Shown: positions 30,859-41,511 of the stretch, piece by piece
Layout of the letters: each line of letters opens with the position of its first letter
Numbering within the stretch: position 1 is the stretch's first letter
From: Stropharia rugosoannulata
Lineage: Eukaryota > Basidiomycota > Agaricomycetes > Agaricales > Strophariaceae
Reading direction: 5' to 3'
Length of the DNA: 64,000 nt
Assembly: GCA_028532985.1 (NCBI GenBank)
Contig: JANCIK010000009.1
Span: forward strand, 2,852,001-2,916,000
Made by a program: the position numbers and the translations under genes
Notes under the pieces: generated by a model
Told to the model about the DNA's origin: nothing
Database searches by the model: none
What the model saw: only the letters and a program-made list of their open reading frames with translations

Positions 30859-31073
30859 GGTTGCAGATGAAGCGAAGTAGTAAACGACGTGCAGTGGTAT
30901 GAGGTGGTAGCTGAGAATGGCGCAAACGATGTGGCAAAGTTGCGGGACGAGCTGGGCTGAAATGCACGAGCAGTGAACAGCACACTTGCAGTATCACAAT
31001 TAGGTCGAGTTGAGCACTTGCAGTAAAACGTCGATTGCACGAGCAGCACTGAACCGATTGACACGAGACTCAA
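30855..31073 (-). CDS. Upstream ORF in FL1 leader, overlaps gag start
   Basis: 72-codon frame in the retrotransposon leader whose TGA overlaps the gag ATG as ATGA. The same frame is open in the other leaders (38179-38397, 45500-45721, 49526-49747) despite many substitutions. The product (YCKCSTRPN near the N-terminus, then Ser/Thr/Phe-rich) resembles no family I know. It may be a translated leader peptide controlling gag initiation, or simply an open frame by chance. Confidence 0.35.
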   Translation of the reverse strand: MSLVSIGSVLLVQSTFYCKCSTRPNCDTASVLFTARAFQPSSSRNFATSFAPFSATTSYHCTSFTTSLHLQP

Positions 31074-31559
31074 CGAAGGTATAGTTCAATGATGCGGAAC
31101 GTGTGTGATCGAGTTGTGCGAACGACGGTGACGATGTGCTAGTGCAGTGAGCAAAACTGTTTCAGAGTGTCAATTGGACGGAGTTGAGCACTCTGGTGAA
31201 GAACAGTGAATTGCGAGTGAACGGCTGATCGCGATGACCTGTGAGTGGGCAAGTGACGGGAGACACGTGTAACGATGAGGTCCTCGAAAGAACCACGTGT
31301 TTCGACGATCACAGAAGCCCGGGGAGTGCAGTCTCTGGTGAACACCAAGAGAGTGCTATTGACCTAAAACCAAAAGAGGCGGATTGCTCGATAACCGTGC
31401 AAGCTGGTGGGACGCAGGTGGTACCAGAACGACGGTCGTGACGTGGCAGTCGTGCTCACGAAAAAACGAGGCAAAACGAACGACGATGAGTGTTAGGTTG
31501 AGTACCAAGCCACTCAGTGGAGAAAGGACAGTAGAGTAGTGATGAGTAGGATGCTCAGA

Positions 31560-31576
31560 GCGCAGGGCTCATAACC
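31560..31576 (-). promoter_or_regulatory. Primer-binding site, initiator tRNA-Met half
   Basis: The plus strand reads GCGCAGGGCTCATAACC directly next to the LTR. This is the D-arm/anticodon-arm sequence of eukaryotic initiator tRNA-Met including the CAT anticodon, so the element RNA is complementary to a tRNA half cut in the anticodon loop. Drosophila copia and yeast Ty5 are known to prime this way. Confidence 0.8.
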
Positions 31577-31780
31577 TGTTCAAAGCAGACTGCTTACAGG
31601 CGCAGAGAGCGAACCTAACTCACACAGAGATGGTGGTGGTAAGAGATTGAGAGGCATCTACACTAGTACATGCCTTATATACTACCATAAGCGAGATTAA
31701 CTATATATGGAGCGTACTAAATATAGTACGCGATATCTAATCTACTGCTGATGGTCAAGTCCAATCCATGTAATCTAACA
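31577..31780 (-). repeat. Copia LTR I (204 bp, 5' LTR of FL1)
   Basis: Ends GAACA rather than CAACA on the element strand, with changes in the dyad loop (AAAT for AATT) and near the TGTTAG end. On the right it is fused directly to RT sequence (AACTGTGCCATC) instead of a purine tract, so it is not a normal 3' LTR for the unit to its right. Confidence 0.92.
31674..31681 (-). promoter_or_regulatory. TATA box in FL1 5' LTR
   Basis: TATATAAG on the element strand, within the LTR and upstream of PBS and gag, as expected for the retrotransposon core promoter. The same box is present in all complete LTRs here. Confidence 0.55.
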
Positions 31781-33852
31781 AACTGTGCCATCTGAGTAGA
31801 TGTACACGGACCTGTCTGCTTCCACACGCTTGAAACCCATATCAGTGAGAACAGAGTGTAACTTCGTGTTCCACTGCCTAGCTGATTGCTTGAGACCGTA
31901 AAGCGACTTGCGCAGCTTGCAGACTTTGTTTGGTGCGCCTTCGTGAAATCCCTCAGGTTGCAGCATATAGATGTCCTCATCCAAGTCACCATTGGTGAAT
32001 GCAGACGAGATGTCCACAGAACGTAGCTCAAGGTCCTCTGCAGCTGCAATAGCCAGTATCATGCGCAAGGTTGCTGGACGGAAGGTGGGAGCAAAGACTT
32101 CGTTGTAATCGACTCCAGGACGTTGACTATAGCCCTTTGCGACGATACGAGCCTTATAACGCTCCACAGTGCCATCTGCATGACGTTTGACCTTGAAAAC
32201 CCAACCAGAACCAATAGCCTTTGCACCGGGTGGCAAGTCAACGATTTCCCAAGTGTTGTTCTGCAACAGTGTGTTGTACTCTGCGTTTGCTGCATCTCGC
32301 CATCTGTCTGCGTTGTCGCCCTTGAGTGCCTGCTTGTAGTTCTTGGGATCCGAGACAGTAGCAGCACCAGCAAACTGAACCTCTTCCAAGCCTTTGTCAA
32401 CAGTGTAACTGTCGAGTTCATCATTATCGAGGTCGTCTGTCTCGGAAGGCGGCGTAGACGGCGGGAGGGGCACAGCAGCAGGTTTGACTTTCCACCATTC
32501 GCCAGGAGGTCGAGATTCACGTGTAGTGCATCTCAGAGGCTCAGCAACGACTTTGGGTTCCACAGTAATGGCAGGTGCAACAGTACGAGGCGGTTTGGGC
32601 ACGTTTGGAGCAGAATGCTGATCTCGTCGAGTTGAGCATGTTGGTGTTTTCGACGATTGCGGAATGCGATGCAATGACTCCAACTTGACTCGTCTTTCGA
32701 CGCCCTATCCGATGGTACTTGACTCGACTTGCTAGGACCAGTAGGTGGACCGGAATGCACATGTGATTTCCAAGAATGTGAATTGGGCAAAGTTGAGCAC
32801 TTTGGTAAACTCGATGATTTCGCGCCAGTGGTCGGTTTCTGCGAGTTGGGAGTAGGTGCATCGTGTTCCTCATCAGACGACGAGTCAGATGGTGCTGGTC
32901 CCGCCGAAGGAGGTGCAGTTGGTGTGTCCGAGTCATCAGTGTCCAAGTCAGGCAAATAGGCAGCAGTTGAATCCCCCCCAGAATCTGGCACATCTGAGAA
33001 GTGTGAAGGCATGCCCTTTGGAAACAGGTTGATTGGTGAAGTGACCTTCAAACCAGGAAAGCTGCGTTCATCAAAGATAGCATGTTCCAAGATCACATAC
33101 TTCTTAGTGGACAGATTGTAGAACTGCCAGCCTTTGTAGCCTGTTGGATAACCAATGAAGATGCACTTCTCAATGTGTGGTTGCAGTGACTTGTGTTTGT
33201 CTCTCTGCACAAAGATGTACGCAGCACAACCAAAAACACGGACATGGCTCATGTCGGGTTTCTTGCCATGCCATGCAGTGTAGGGCACAGAGTCAGTCAG
33301 AGACGACGTAGGTAGCCTGTTCCACACATTAATGTAAGCAAACACTGCAAGTCGCCAAAACAAGAGTGGGAGCTTTGCCTCTACAAGCATTGCAGTGATG
33401 TGCTCAGCAATAGTGCGATTGGCACGTTCAGCAACACCATTCTGCTGAGGCCGATTGCATGTGCTGTGGCGCCTGTGAATGCTGCATTGCTCCATAAACT
33501 GTATAAACTCATTTGACATGTATTCGCCAGCCTTGTCATCCTGCATAGCCTTGATTTTCGCATTCAGCTGATTCTCTGCATATGCCTTGTACACCTTGAA
33601 TGCATCAAATGCGTCCGACTTGCGCTTCAGGAACATGACAGCATGCAGATGAGTGCAGTTGTCGATGAATGTGATCCAGTAGCAATGTCCCTCAGGCGTA
33701 GGCACTGAGAGCAGACCATGCAAGTCAGAATGCACCAATTCCAGCAGTTTGGTTGATTTGCGAGTTGAGCTCAGAAATGTGCCAGATGTCATCTTGCCAG
33801 CTAAGCATGGTTCACAAATCGGATCTGGTTGCTCTTTCGATGTTACAAGCAT
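31775..33852 (-). pseudogene. Copia unit 10: pol truncated at both ends
   Basis: Integrase plus linker at 32533-33852, then linker and N-terminal RT at 31775-32683. A 16-bp deletion near 32,694 separates the frames. RT stops after YSDGTV at 31781, just before the YIDD motif, where LTR I begins; RNase H and purine tract are absent. Gag and protease are also missing at the 5' side. Markers PEGFHEGAPN and VDYNEVF place it in a divergent subtype. Confidence 0.87.
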
Positions 33853-33941
33853 GCCAGTGACCAGGTCCTTGGAAAGCAGCTTGTTGATGTGTGCATGGCT
33901 ATGATGTCTGCATCGACGATGCCAGAGTTCTGCATTGAGTG

Positions 33942-34145
33942 TGTTGAAAGCAGACTGCTTACAGGCGCAGAGAGCGAACCTAACTCACACAGAGATGGTG
34001 GTGGTAAGAGATCAAGATGCATCTACACTAGTACATGCCTTATATACTACCATAAGCGAGATTAACTATATATGGAGCGTACTAATTATAGTACGCGATA
34101 TCTAATCTACTGCTGATGGTCAGTCCAATCCTATGTAATCTAACA
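33942..34145 (-). repeat. Copia LTR J (204 bp)
   Basis: Array-type LTR: 3' LTR of element FL2, next to the purine tract at 34146, and 5' LTR of truncated unit 10. Confidence 0.93.
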
Positions 34146-34187
34146 CTCCCCCGTGACCAAGGCAGTCTCTATACTACAGTATATACA

Positions 34188-37100
34188 CTATGGTCGAACT
34201 CCCATGTGAGAGCGACAGTAATCTACTTTAACTGCTGAGAGTGGTTTGGTGAGAATGTCAGCCACCTGTTGTGTTGTGGGTATAAACGAAGGTGTAATGA
34301 CTCTGTTCTGTACAGCGTCGCGTAGCCAGTAAAAACGAAGGTCGAGGTGCTTCATGCGTCCATGGTGCTCTGGGTTCTTCGATACACTGATAGCAGACTG
34401 ATTGTCAATGTGCAGTGTGGAGGGAACCGGAATCGTGTAGCCAAACTCGCGCAGAATGTTGCGCATCCAGGAGATCTCCTTGCCAGCCTCAACCGCAGCC
34501 ACAAACTCAGCTTCAGTGGTAGAGAGCGTCACAATGCTCTGCAATTTGCTAGACCAGCTAATTGCACCACCAGCCATGAGAACGACGTATCCTCCTGTAG
34601 AGCGCCCAGTGTCCTTGCAATCGCCGTGTGCAGCATCACAGTAAGTTGTGAACAGGTCTGTACCAAGTGAACCAGAGTAAACCAACTTGTACTCAAGTGT
34701 TCCTTTCAGATACTTGAACAAGTGCTTGACTGCTGTCCAATGCTGCGGTCCAGGATTGCTGTTGAAACGTGCGAGATAGGACACAGTGTGTGCGATGTCA
34801 GGGCGTGTCATTGTGGCGAGGTACTGGAGAGAACCGATGGCGCTGAGGTAGGTAGGGAACGCTTTGCATGAACTCAATGTCGTCGGAGCTGCTAGGTGCC
34901 ATTGAACGAGTGAGGACAGTGCCAGCTGACATAGGAGTGGTGACAGGAATTGCATCTTGCATACTGTAACGTTCAAGCATGTCCAGAATGAACTGGCGCT
35001 GGTGAAGCGAAATCTTGCGTTTGCTGCGATCCCTGCTGGTAATGCCAACACCTAATAGAAACTCCGTCGCACCAAGATCCCTGCATTTGAAGCGTGCACT
35101 GAGTTGCTTCACAGCACGGTCAATGGATGAAGTCGATTTGGACGCAAACGTGATGTCGTCAATGTAGATAGGCACGAAAATGCGAACTGTGCCATCTGAG
35201 TAGATGTACACGGACCTGTCTGCTTCCACACGCTTGAAACCCATATCTGTGAGAACAGAGTGTAACCGTGTTCCACTGCCTAGCTGATTGCTTGAGACCG
35301 TAAAGCAACTTGCGCAGCTTGCAGACCTTGTTTGGTGTGCCTTCATGGAATCCGTCAGGCTGCAGCATGTAGATGTCCTCATCCAAGTCACCATTGGTGA
35401 ATGCAGACGAAATGTCCACAGAGCGTAGCTCAAGGTCCTCTGCAGCTGCAATAGCCAGTATCATGTGCAAGGTTGCTGGACGGAAGGTGGGAGCAAAGAC
35501 TTCGGTGTAGTCGACTCCAGGACGCTGACTGTAGCCTTTGCGACGATACGAGCCTTATAACGCTCCACAGTGCCATCTGCATGACGTTTGACCTTGAAAA
35601 CCCAACCAGAACCAATAGCCTTTGCACCGGGTGGCAAGTCAACGATTTCCCAAGTGTTGTTCTGCAACAGTGTGTTGTACTGCGTTTGCTGCATCTCGCC
35701 ATCTGTCTGCGTTGTCGCCCTTGAGTGCCTGCTTGTAGTTCTTGGGATCCGAGACAGTAGCAGCACCAGCAAACTGAACCTCTTCCAAGCCTTTGTCAAC
35801 AGTGTAACTGTCGAGTTCGTCATTATCGAGGTCATCAGTCTCAGAAGGCGGCGTAGACGGCGGTAGATGTACAGCAGCAGGTTTGACTTTCCACCATTCA
35901 CCAGGAGGTCGAGATTCACGTGTAGTGCGTCTCAGAGGCTCAGCAACGACTTTGGGTTCCACAGTAATGGGAGGTGCGAAAGTACGAGGCAGTTGGGGCA
36001 CGTTTGGAGCAGAATGCTGATCTCGTCGAGTTGAGCATGTTGGTGTTTTCGACGATTGCGGAATGCGATGCGATGACTCCAACTTGGATGTGGTACTGTC
36101 AGACTCGTCTTTCGACGCCCTATCCGATGGTACTTGACTCGACTTGCTAGGACCAGTAGGTGGACCGGAATGCACATGTGATTTCCAAGAATGCGAATTG
36201 GGCAAAGTTGAGCACTTTGGTAAACTCGACGATTTCGCACTAGTGGTTAGTTTCTGCGAGTTGGGAGTAGGTGCATCGTGTTCCTCATCAGACGACGAGT
36301 CAGATGGTGCCGGTCCCGCCGAAGGAGGTGCAGTTGGTGTGTCCGAGTCATCAGTGTCCAAGTCAGGCAAATAGGCAGCAGTTGAATCCCCCCCAGAATC
36401 TGGCACATCTGAGAAGTGTGAAGGCATGCCCTTTGGAAACAGGTTGATTGGTGAAGTGACCTTCAAACCAGGAAAGCTGCGTTCATCAAAGATAGCATGT
36501 TCCAAGATCACATACTTCTTAGTGGACAGATTGTAGAACTGCCAGCCTTTGTAGCCTGTTGGATAACCAATGAAGATGCACTTCTCAATGTGTGGTTGCA
36601 GTGACTTGTGTTTGTCTCTCTGCACAAAGATGTACGCAGCACAACCAAAAACACGGACATGGCTCATGTCGGGTTTCTTGCCATGCCATGCAGTGTAGGG
36701 CACAGAGTCAGTCAGAGACGACGTAGGTAGCCTGTTCCACACATTAATGTAAGCAAACACTGCAAGTCGCCAAAACGAGAGTGGGAGCTTTGCCTCTACG
36801 AGCATTGCAGTGACGTGCTCAGCAATAGTGCGATTGGCGTGTTCAGCAACACCATTCTGCTGGGGCCGATTGCGTGTGCTGTGGCGCCTGTGAATGCTGC
36901 ATTGCTCCATAAACTGTATGAACTCGTTTGACATGTATTCACCAGCCTTGTCATCCTGCATAGCCTTGATTTTCGCGTTCAGCTGATTCTCCGCATATGA
37001 CTTGTACACCTTGAATGCATCAAATGCGTCCGACTTGCGCTTCAGGAACATGACAGCATGCAGGTGAGTGCAGTCGTCGATGAATGTTATCCAGTAGCGA

Positions 37101-38182
37101 TGTCCCTCAGGCGTAGGCACTGAGAGCGGACCATGCAAGTCAGAATGCACCAATTCAAGTGGTTTCGTCGATTTGCGAGTTGAGCTCGGAAATGTGCCAG
37201 ATGTCATCTTGCCAGCTAAGCATGGTTCGCAAATTGGATCTGGCTGCTCTTTCGACGTTACGAGCATGCCAGTGACCAGATCCTTCGAAAGCAGCTTGTT
37301 AATGTGTGCATGGCTGTGATGTCCGCAACGACGATGCCAGAGCTCTGCATTGAGGGGTAGAGTGGACGATGACGAAGCAGAGCACACAGATTCGCAAATG
37401 GGACGAGTGAGACCATCCAGAATAGCAGAGTGCGAGGCATTGATAGTTGCAGTGAAGATGGTCTTGCCAGAGTGGTTGAAGTACATCTTGGCTGCATCAA
37501 TCTCAATCAGGATGCCAGAGCTCTTGGTGAGGTACAGGCATGCAAGCAGATTGTTGCGCAACTTGGGGACATGCAGAACGCGTTTGATGACTACAGCGTC
37601 CGCTTTCTTGCCATTGATGACTGGATGGAACACCACATTGCCAACACCCTCAGAGTAGACGATAGAATCATCTGCAAGACGAATTGGGACACAGTGAGGT
37701 TTGTACTCCACAATCCAGTCTCTATGAGGCGTCATATGGCTAGTTGCACCTGTATCTGCGAGCCAGTCGAAATCATTGCCTTGTGCGTCACCCATAGCAA
37801 GTGCAGACGCAAAACCTGCATACTCCACGATTTGCGACGTCTCCTCTGCTGGGGCCGAAGCAGAGTGTGCCATTTGACCAATAGCTGCCAGAGTCGACCA
37901 CATGCTAACTGGGTCATGCAGAATGTGAGCCAAGTGTGATTTGAGCTCGTTCTGAACATGACTGTGGATGTAGCCAGCAGCAGCAGTCGACTTGCTTGTC
38001 CATATGTCGTGTGCCTCGATCTCAGCCATAGACGGCGTAAGAGAGAGCACAGGACGCTTGCATTCACCTGTAACCAGACGCCATAGCTCCTGAGAGCGTA
38101 ACCATGCTTTCATGTTGCAAGACCAGAGTTGGTAGTTGGCAGTGCTCAGTTTGTCAAACTGAGGTGTTGCAAAGAAACTCAT
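34188..38182 (-). pseudogene. FL2 gag-pol polyprotein, four frame breaks
   Basis: Gag, protease, integrase and linker read from 38182 to about 35,680, where two bases are lost (TACTCTGCG to TACTGCG). Further breaks: one base near 35,536, two near 35,266 (AACTTCGTG to AACCGTG) and a 4-bp GTAG duplication near 34,850. The C-terminal RNase H is in frame to the normal end at 34188. It is the most fragmented of the longer copies. Confidence 0.87.
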
Positions 38183-38397
38183 GGTTGCAGATGAAGCGAA
38201 GTAGTAAACGACGTGCAGTGGTATGAGGTGGTAGCTGAGAATGGCGCAAACGATGTGGCAAAGTTGCGGGACGAGCTGGGCTGAAATGCACGAGCAGTGA
38301 ACAGCACACTTGCAGTATCACAATTAGGTCGAGTTGAGCACTTGCAGTAAAACGTCGATTGCACGAGCAGCACTGAACCGATTGACACGAGACTCAA
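38179..38397 (-). CDS. Upstream ORF in FL2 leader
   Basis: Identical in length and position to the FL1 leader frame; its stop overlaps the gag ATG at 38182. Being part of the 7.3-kb duplication, it is not independent evidence for coding. Confidence 0.3.
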   Translation of the reverse strand: MSLVSIGSVLLVQSTFYCKCSTRPNCDTASVLFTARAFQPSSSRNFATSFAPFSATTSYHCTSFTTSLHLQP

Positions 38398-38883
38398 CGA
38401 AGGTATAGTTCAATGATGCGGAACGTGTGTGATCGAGTTGTGCGAACGACGGTGACGATGTGCTAGTGCAGTGAGCAAAACTGTTTCAGAGTGTCAATTG
38501 GACGGAGTTGAGCACTCTGGTGAAGAACAGTGAATTGCGAGTGAACGGCTGATCGCGATGACCTGTGAGTGGGCAAGTGACGGGAGACACGTGTAACGAT
38601 GAGGTCCTCGAAAGAACCACGTGTTTCGACGATCACAGAAGCCCGGGGAGTGCAGTCTCTGGTGAACACCAAGAGAGTGCTATTGACCTAAAACCAAAAG
38701 AGGCGGATTGCTCGATAACCGTGCAAGCTGGTGGGACGCAGGTGGTACCAGAACGACGGTCGTGACGTGGCAGTCGTGCTCACGAAAAAACGAGGCAAAA
38801 CGAACGACGATGAGTGTTAGGTTGAGTACCAAGCCACTCAGTGGAGAAAGGACAGTAGAGTAGTGATGAGTAGGATGCTCAGA

Positions 38884-38900
38884 GCGCAGGGCTCATAACC
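38884..38900 (-). promoter_or_regulatory. Primer-binding site of FL2
   Basis: Same 17-nt match to the initiator tRNA-Met anticodon arm, immediately inside LTR K. Confidence 0.8.
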
Positions 38901-39104
38901 TGTTCAAAGCAGACTGCTTACAGGCGCAGAGAGCGAACCTAACTCACACAGAGATGGTGGTGGTAAGAGATTGAGAGGCATCTACACTAGTACATGCCTT
39001 ATATACTACCATAAGCGAGATTAACTATATATGGAGCGTACTAAATATAGTACGCGATATCTAATCTACTGCTGATGGTCAAGTCCAATCCATGTAATCT
39101 AACA
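38901..39104 (-). repeat. Copia LTR K (204 bp, 5' LTR of FL2)
   Basis: Same variant as LTR I (GAACA end) and likewise fused on the right to truncated RT sequence, at 39105. Confidence 0.92.
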
Positions 39105-41176
39105 AACTGTGCCATCTGAGTAGATGTACACGGACCTGTCTGCTTCCACACGCTTGAAACCCATATCAGTGAGAACAGAGTGTAACTTCGTGTTCCACTG
39201 CCTAGCTGATTGCTTGAGACCGTAAAGCGACTTGCGCAGCTTGCAGACTTTGTTTGGTGCGCCTTCGTGAAATCCCTCAGGTTGCAGCATATAGATGTCC
39301 TCATCCAAGTCACCATTGGTGAATGCAGACGAGATGTCCACAGAACGTAGCTCAAGGTCCTCTGCAGCTGCAATAGCCAGTATCATGCGCAAGGTTGCTG
39401 GACGGAAGGTGGGAGCAAAGACTTCGTTGTAATCGACTCCAGGACGTTGACTATAGCCCTTTGCGACGATACGAGCCTTATAACGCTCCACAGTGCCATC
39501 TGCATGACGTTTGACCTTGAAAACCCAACCAGAACCAATAGCCTTTGCACCGGGTGGCAAGTCAACGATTTCCCAAGTGTTGTTCTGCAACAGTGTGTTG
39601 TACTCTGCGTTTGCTGCATCTCGCCATCTGTCTGCGTTGTCGCCCTTGAGTGCCTGCTTGTAGTTCTTGGGATCCGAGACAGTAGCAGCACCAGCAAACT
39701 GAACCTCTTCCAAGCCTTTGTCAACAGTGTAACTGTCGAGTTCATCATTATCGAGGTCGTCTGTCTCGGAAGGCGGCGTAGACGGCGGGAGGGGCACAGC
39801 AGCAGGTTTGACTTTCCACCATTCGCCAGGAGGTCGAGATTCACGTGTAGTGCATCTCAGAGGCTCAGCAACGACTTTGGGTTCCACAGTAATGGCAGGT
39901 GCAACAGTACGAGGCGGTTTGGGCACGTTTGGAGCAGAATGCTGATCTCGTCGAGTTGAGCATGTTGGTGTTTTCGACGATTGCGGAATGCGATGCAATG
40001 ACTCCAACTTGACTCGTCTTTCGACGCCCTATCCGATGGTACTTGACTCGACTTGCTAGGACCAGTAGGTGGACCGGAATGCACATGTGATTTCCAAGAA
40101 TGTGAATTGGGCAAAGTTGAGCACTTTGGTAAACTCGATGATTTCGCGCCAGTGGTCGGTTTCTGCGAGTTGGGAGTAGGTGCATCGTGTTCGTCGTCAG
40201 ACGACGAGTCAGATGGTGCTGGTCCCGCCGAAGGAGGTGCAGTTGGTGTGTCCGAGTCATCAGTGTCCAAGTCAGGCAAATAGGCAGCAGTTGAATCCCC
40301 CCCAGAATCTGGCACATCTGAGAAGTGTGAAGGCATGCCCTTTGGAAACAGGTTGATTGGTGAAGTGACCTTCAAACCAGGAAAGCTGCGTTCATCAAAG
40401 ATAGCATGTTCCAAGATCACATACTTCTTAGTGGACAGATTGTAGAACTGCCAGCCTTTGTAGCCTGTTGGATAACCAATGAAGATGCACTTCTCAATGT
40501 GTGGTTGCAGTGACTTGTGTTTGTCTCTCTGCACAAAGATGTACGCAGCACAACCAAAAACACGGACATGGCTCATGTCGGGTTTCTTGCCATGCCATGC
40601 AGTGTAGGGCACAGAGTCAGTCAGAGACGACGTAGGTAGCCTGTTCCACACATTAATGTAAGCAAACACTGCAAGTCGCCAAAACAAGAGTGGGAGCTTT
40701 GCCTCTACAAGCATTGCAGTGATGTGCTCAGCAATAGTGCGATTGGCACGTTCAGCAACACCATTCTGCTGAGGCCGATTGCATGTGCTGTGGCGCCTGT
40801 GAATGCTGCATTGCTCCATAAACTGTATAAACTCATTTGACATGTATTCGCCAGCCTTGTCATCCTGCATAGCCTTGATTTTCGCATTCAGCTGATTCTC
40901 TGCATATGCCTTGTACACCTTGAATGCATCAAATGCGTCCGACTTGCGCTTCAGGAACATGACAGCATGCAGATGAGTGCAGTTGTCGATGAATGTGATC
41001 CAGTAGCAATGTCCCTCAGGCGTAGGCACTGAGAGCAGACCATGCAAGTCAGAATGCACCAATTCCAGCAGTTTGGTTGATTTGCGAGTTGAGCTCAGAA
41101 ATGTGCCAGATGTCATCTTGCCAGCTAAGCATGGTTCACAAATCGGATCTGGTTGCTCTTTCGATGTTACAAGCAT
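39099..41176 (-). pseudogene. Copia unit 12: pol truncated at both ends
   Basis: Copy of unit 10 one period away: integrase/linker 39857-41176 and N-terminal RT 39099-40007, the same 16-bp deletion (near 40,018) and the same truncation before YIDD. It differs in the linker (SSDDEHD instead of SSDEEHD), so the copies have begun to diverge or exchange sequence. Confidence 0.87.
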
Positions 41177-41265
41177 GCCAGTGACCAGGTCCTTGGAAAG
41201 CAGCTTGTTGATGTGTGCATGGCTATGATGTCTGCATCGACGATGCCAGAGTTCTGCATTGAGTG

Positions 41266-41469
41266 TGTTGAAAGCAGACTGCTTACAGGCGCAGAGAGCG
41301 AACCTAACTCACACAGAGATGGTGGTGGTAAGAGATCAAGATGCATCTACACTAGTACATGCCTTATATACTACCATAAGCGAGATTAACTATATATGGA
41401 GCGTACTAATTATAGTACGCGATATCTAATCTACTGCTGATGGTCAGTCCAATCCTATGTAATCTAACA
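41266..41469 (-). repeat. Copia LTR L (204 bp)
   Basis: Array-type LTR: 3' LTR of FL3 and 5' LTR of unit 12. Confidence 0.93.
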
Positions 41470-41511
41470 CTCCCCCGTGACCAAGGCAGTCTCTATACTA
41501 CAGTATATACA

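Larger units (their letters stand above)
26620..31780 (-). mobile_element. Longer copia element FL1 (LTR-gag-pol-LTR)
   Basis: 5' LTR 31577-31780, PBS 31560-31576, leader to 30,859, gag-pol 26866-30858, purine tract at 26824-26830 and 3' LTR 26620-26823. First of three copies of the complete arrangement. It is mosaic: from the leader to about 29,420 it carries a CpG-richer version of integrase, while downstream it matches the 3.41-kb array units. No target-site duplication is visible because both ends abut other copia sequence. Confidence 0.9.
33942..39104 (-). mobile_element. Longer copia element FL2
   Basis: Second copy of the complete arrangement: 5' LTR 38901-39104, PBS 38884-38900, gag-pol 38182 to 34188, 3' LTR 33942-34145. 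Leader and gag match FL1 almost base for base. The switch from CpG-rich to array-type integrase lies near 36,775. Confidence 0.9.

Noticed and set aside
31560..31576. Match to initiator tRNA-Met, seen at five places
   Set aside because: Only the anticodon arm is present and it always abuts an LTR; acceptor and T arms are missing, so it is a primer-binding site and not a tRNA gene.
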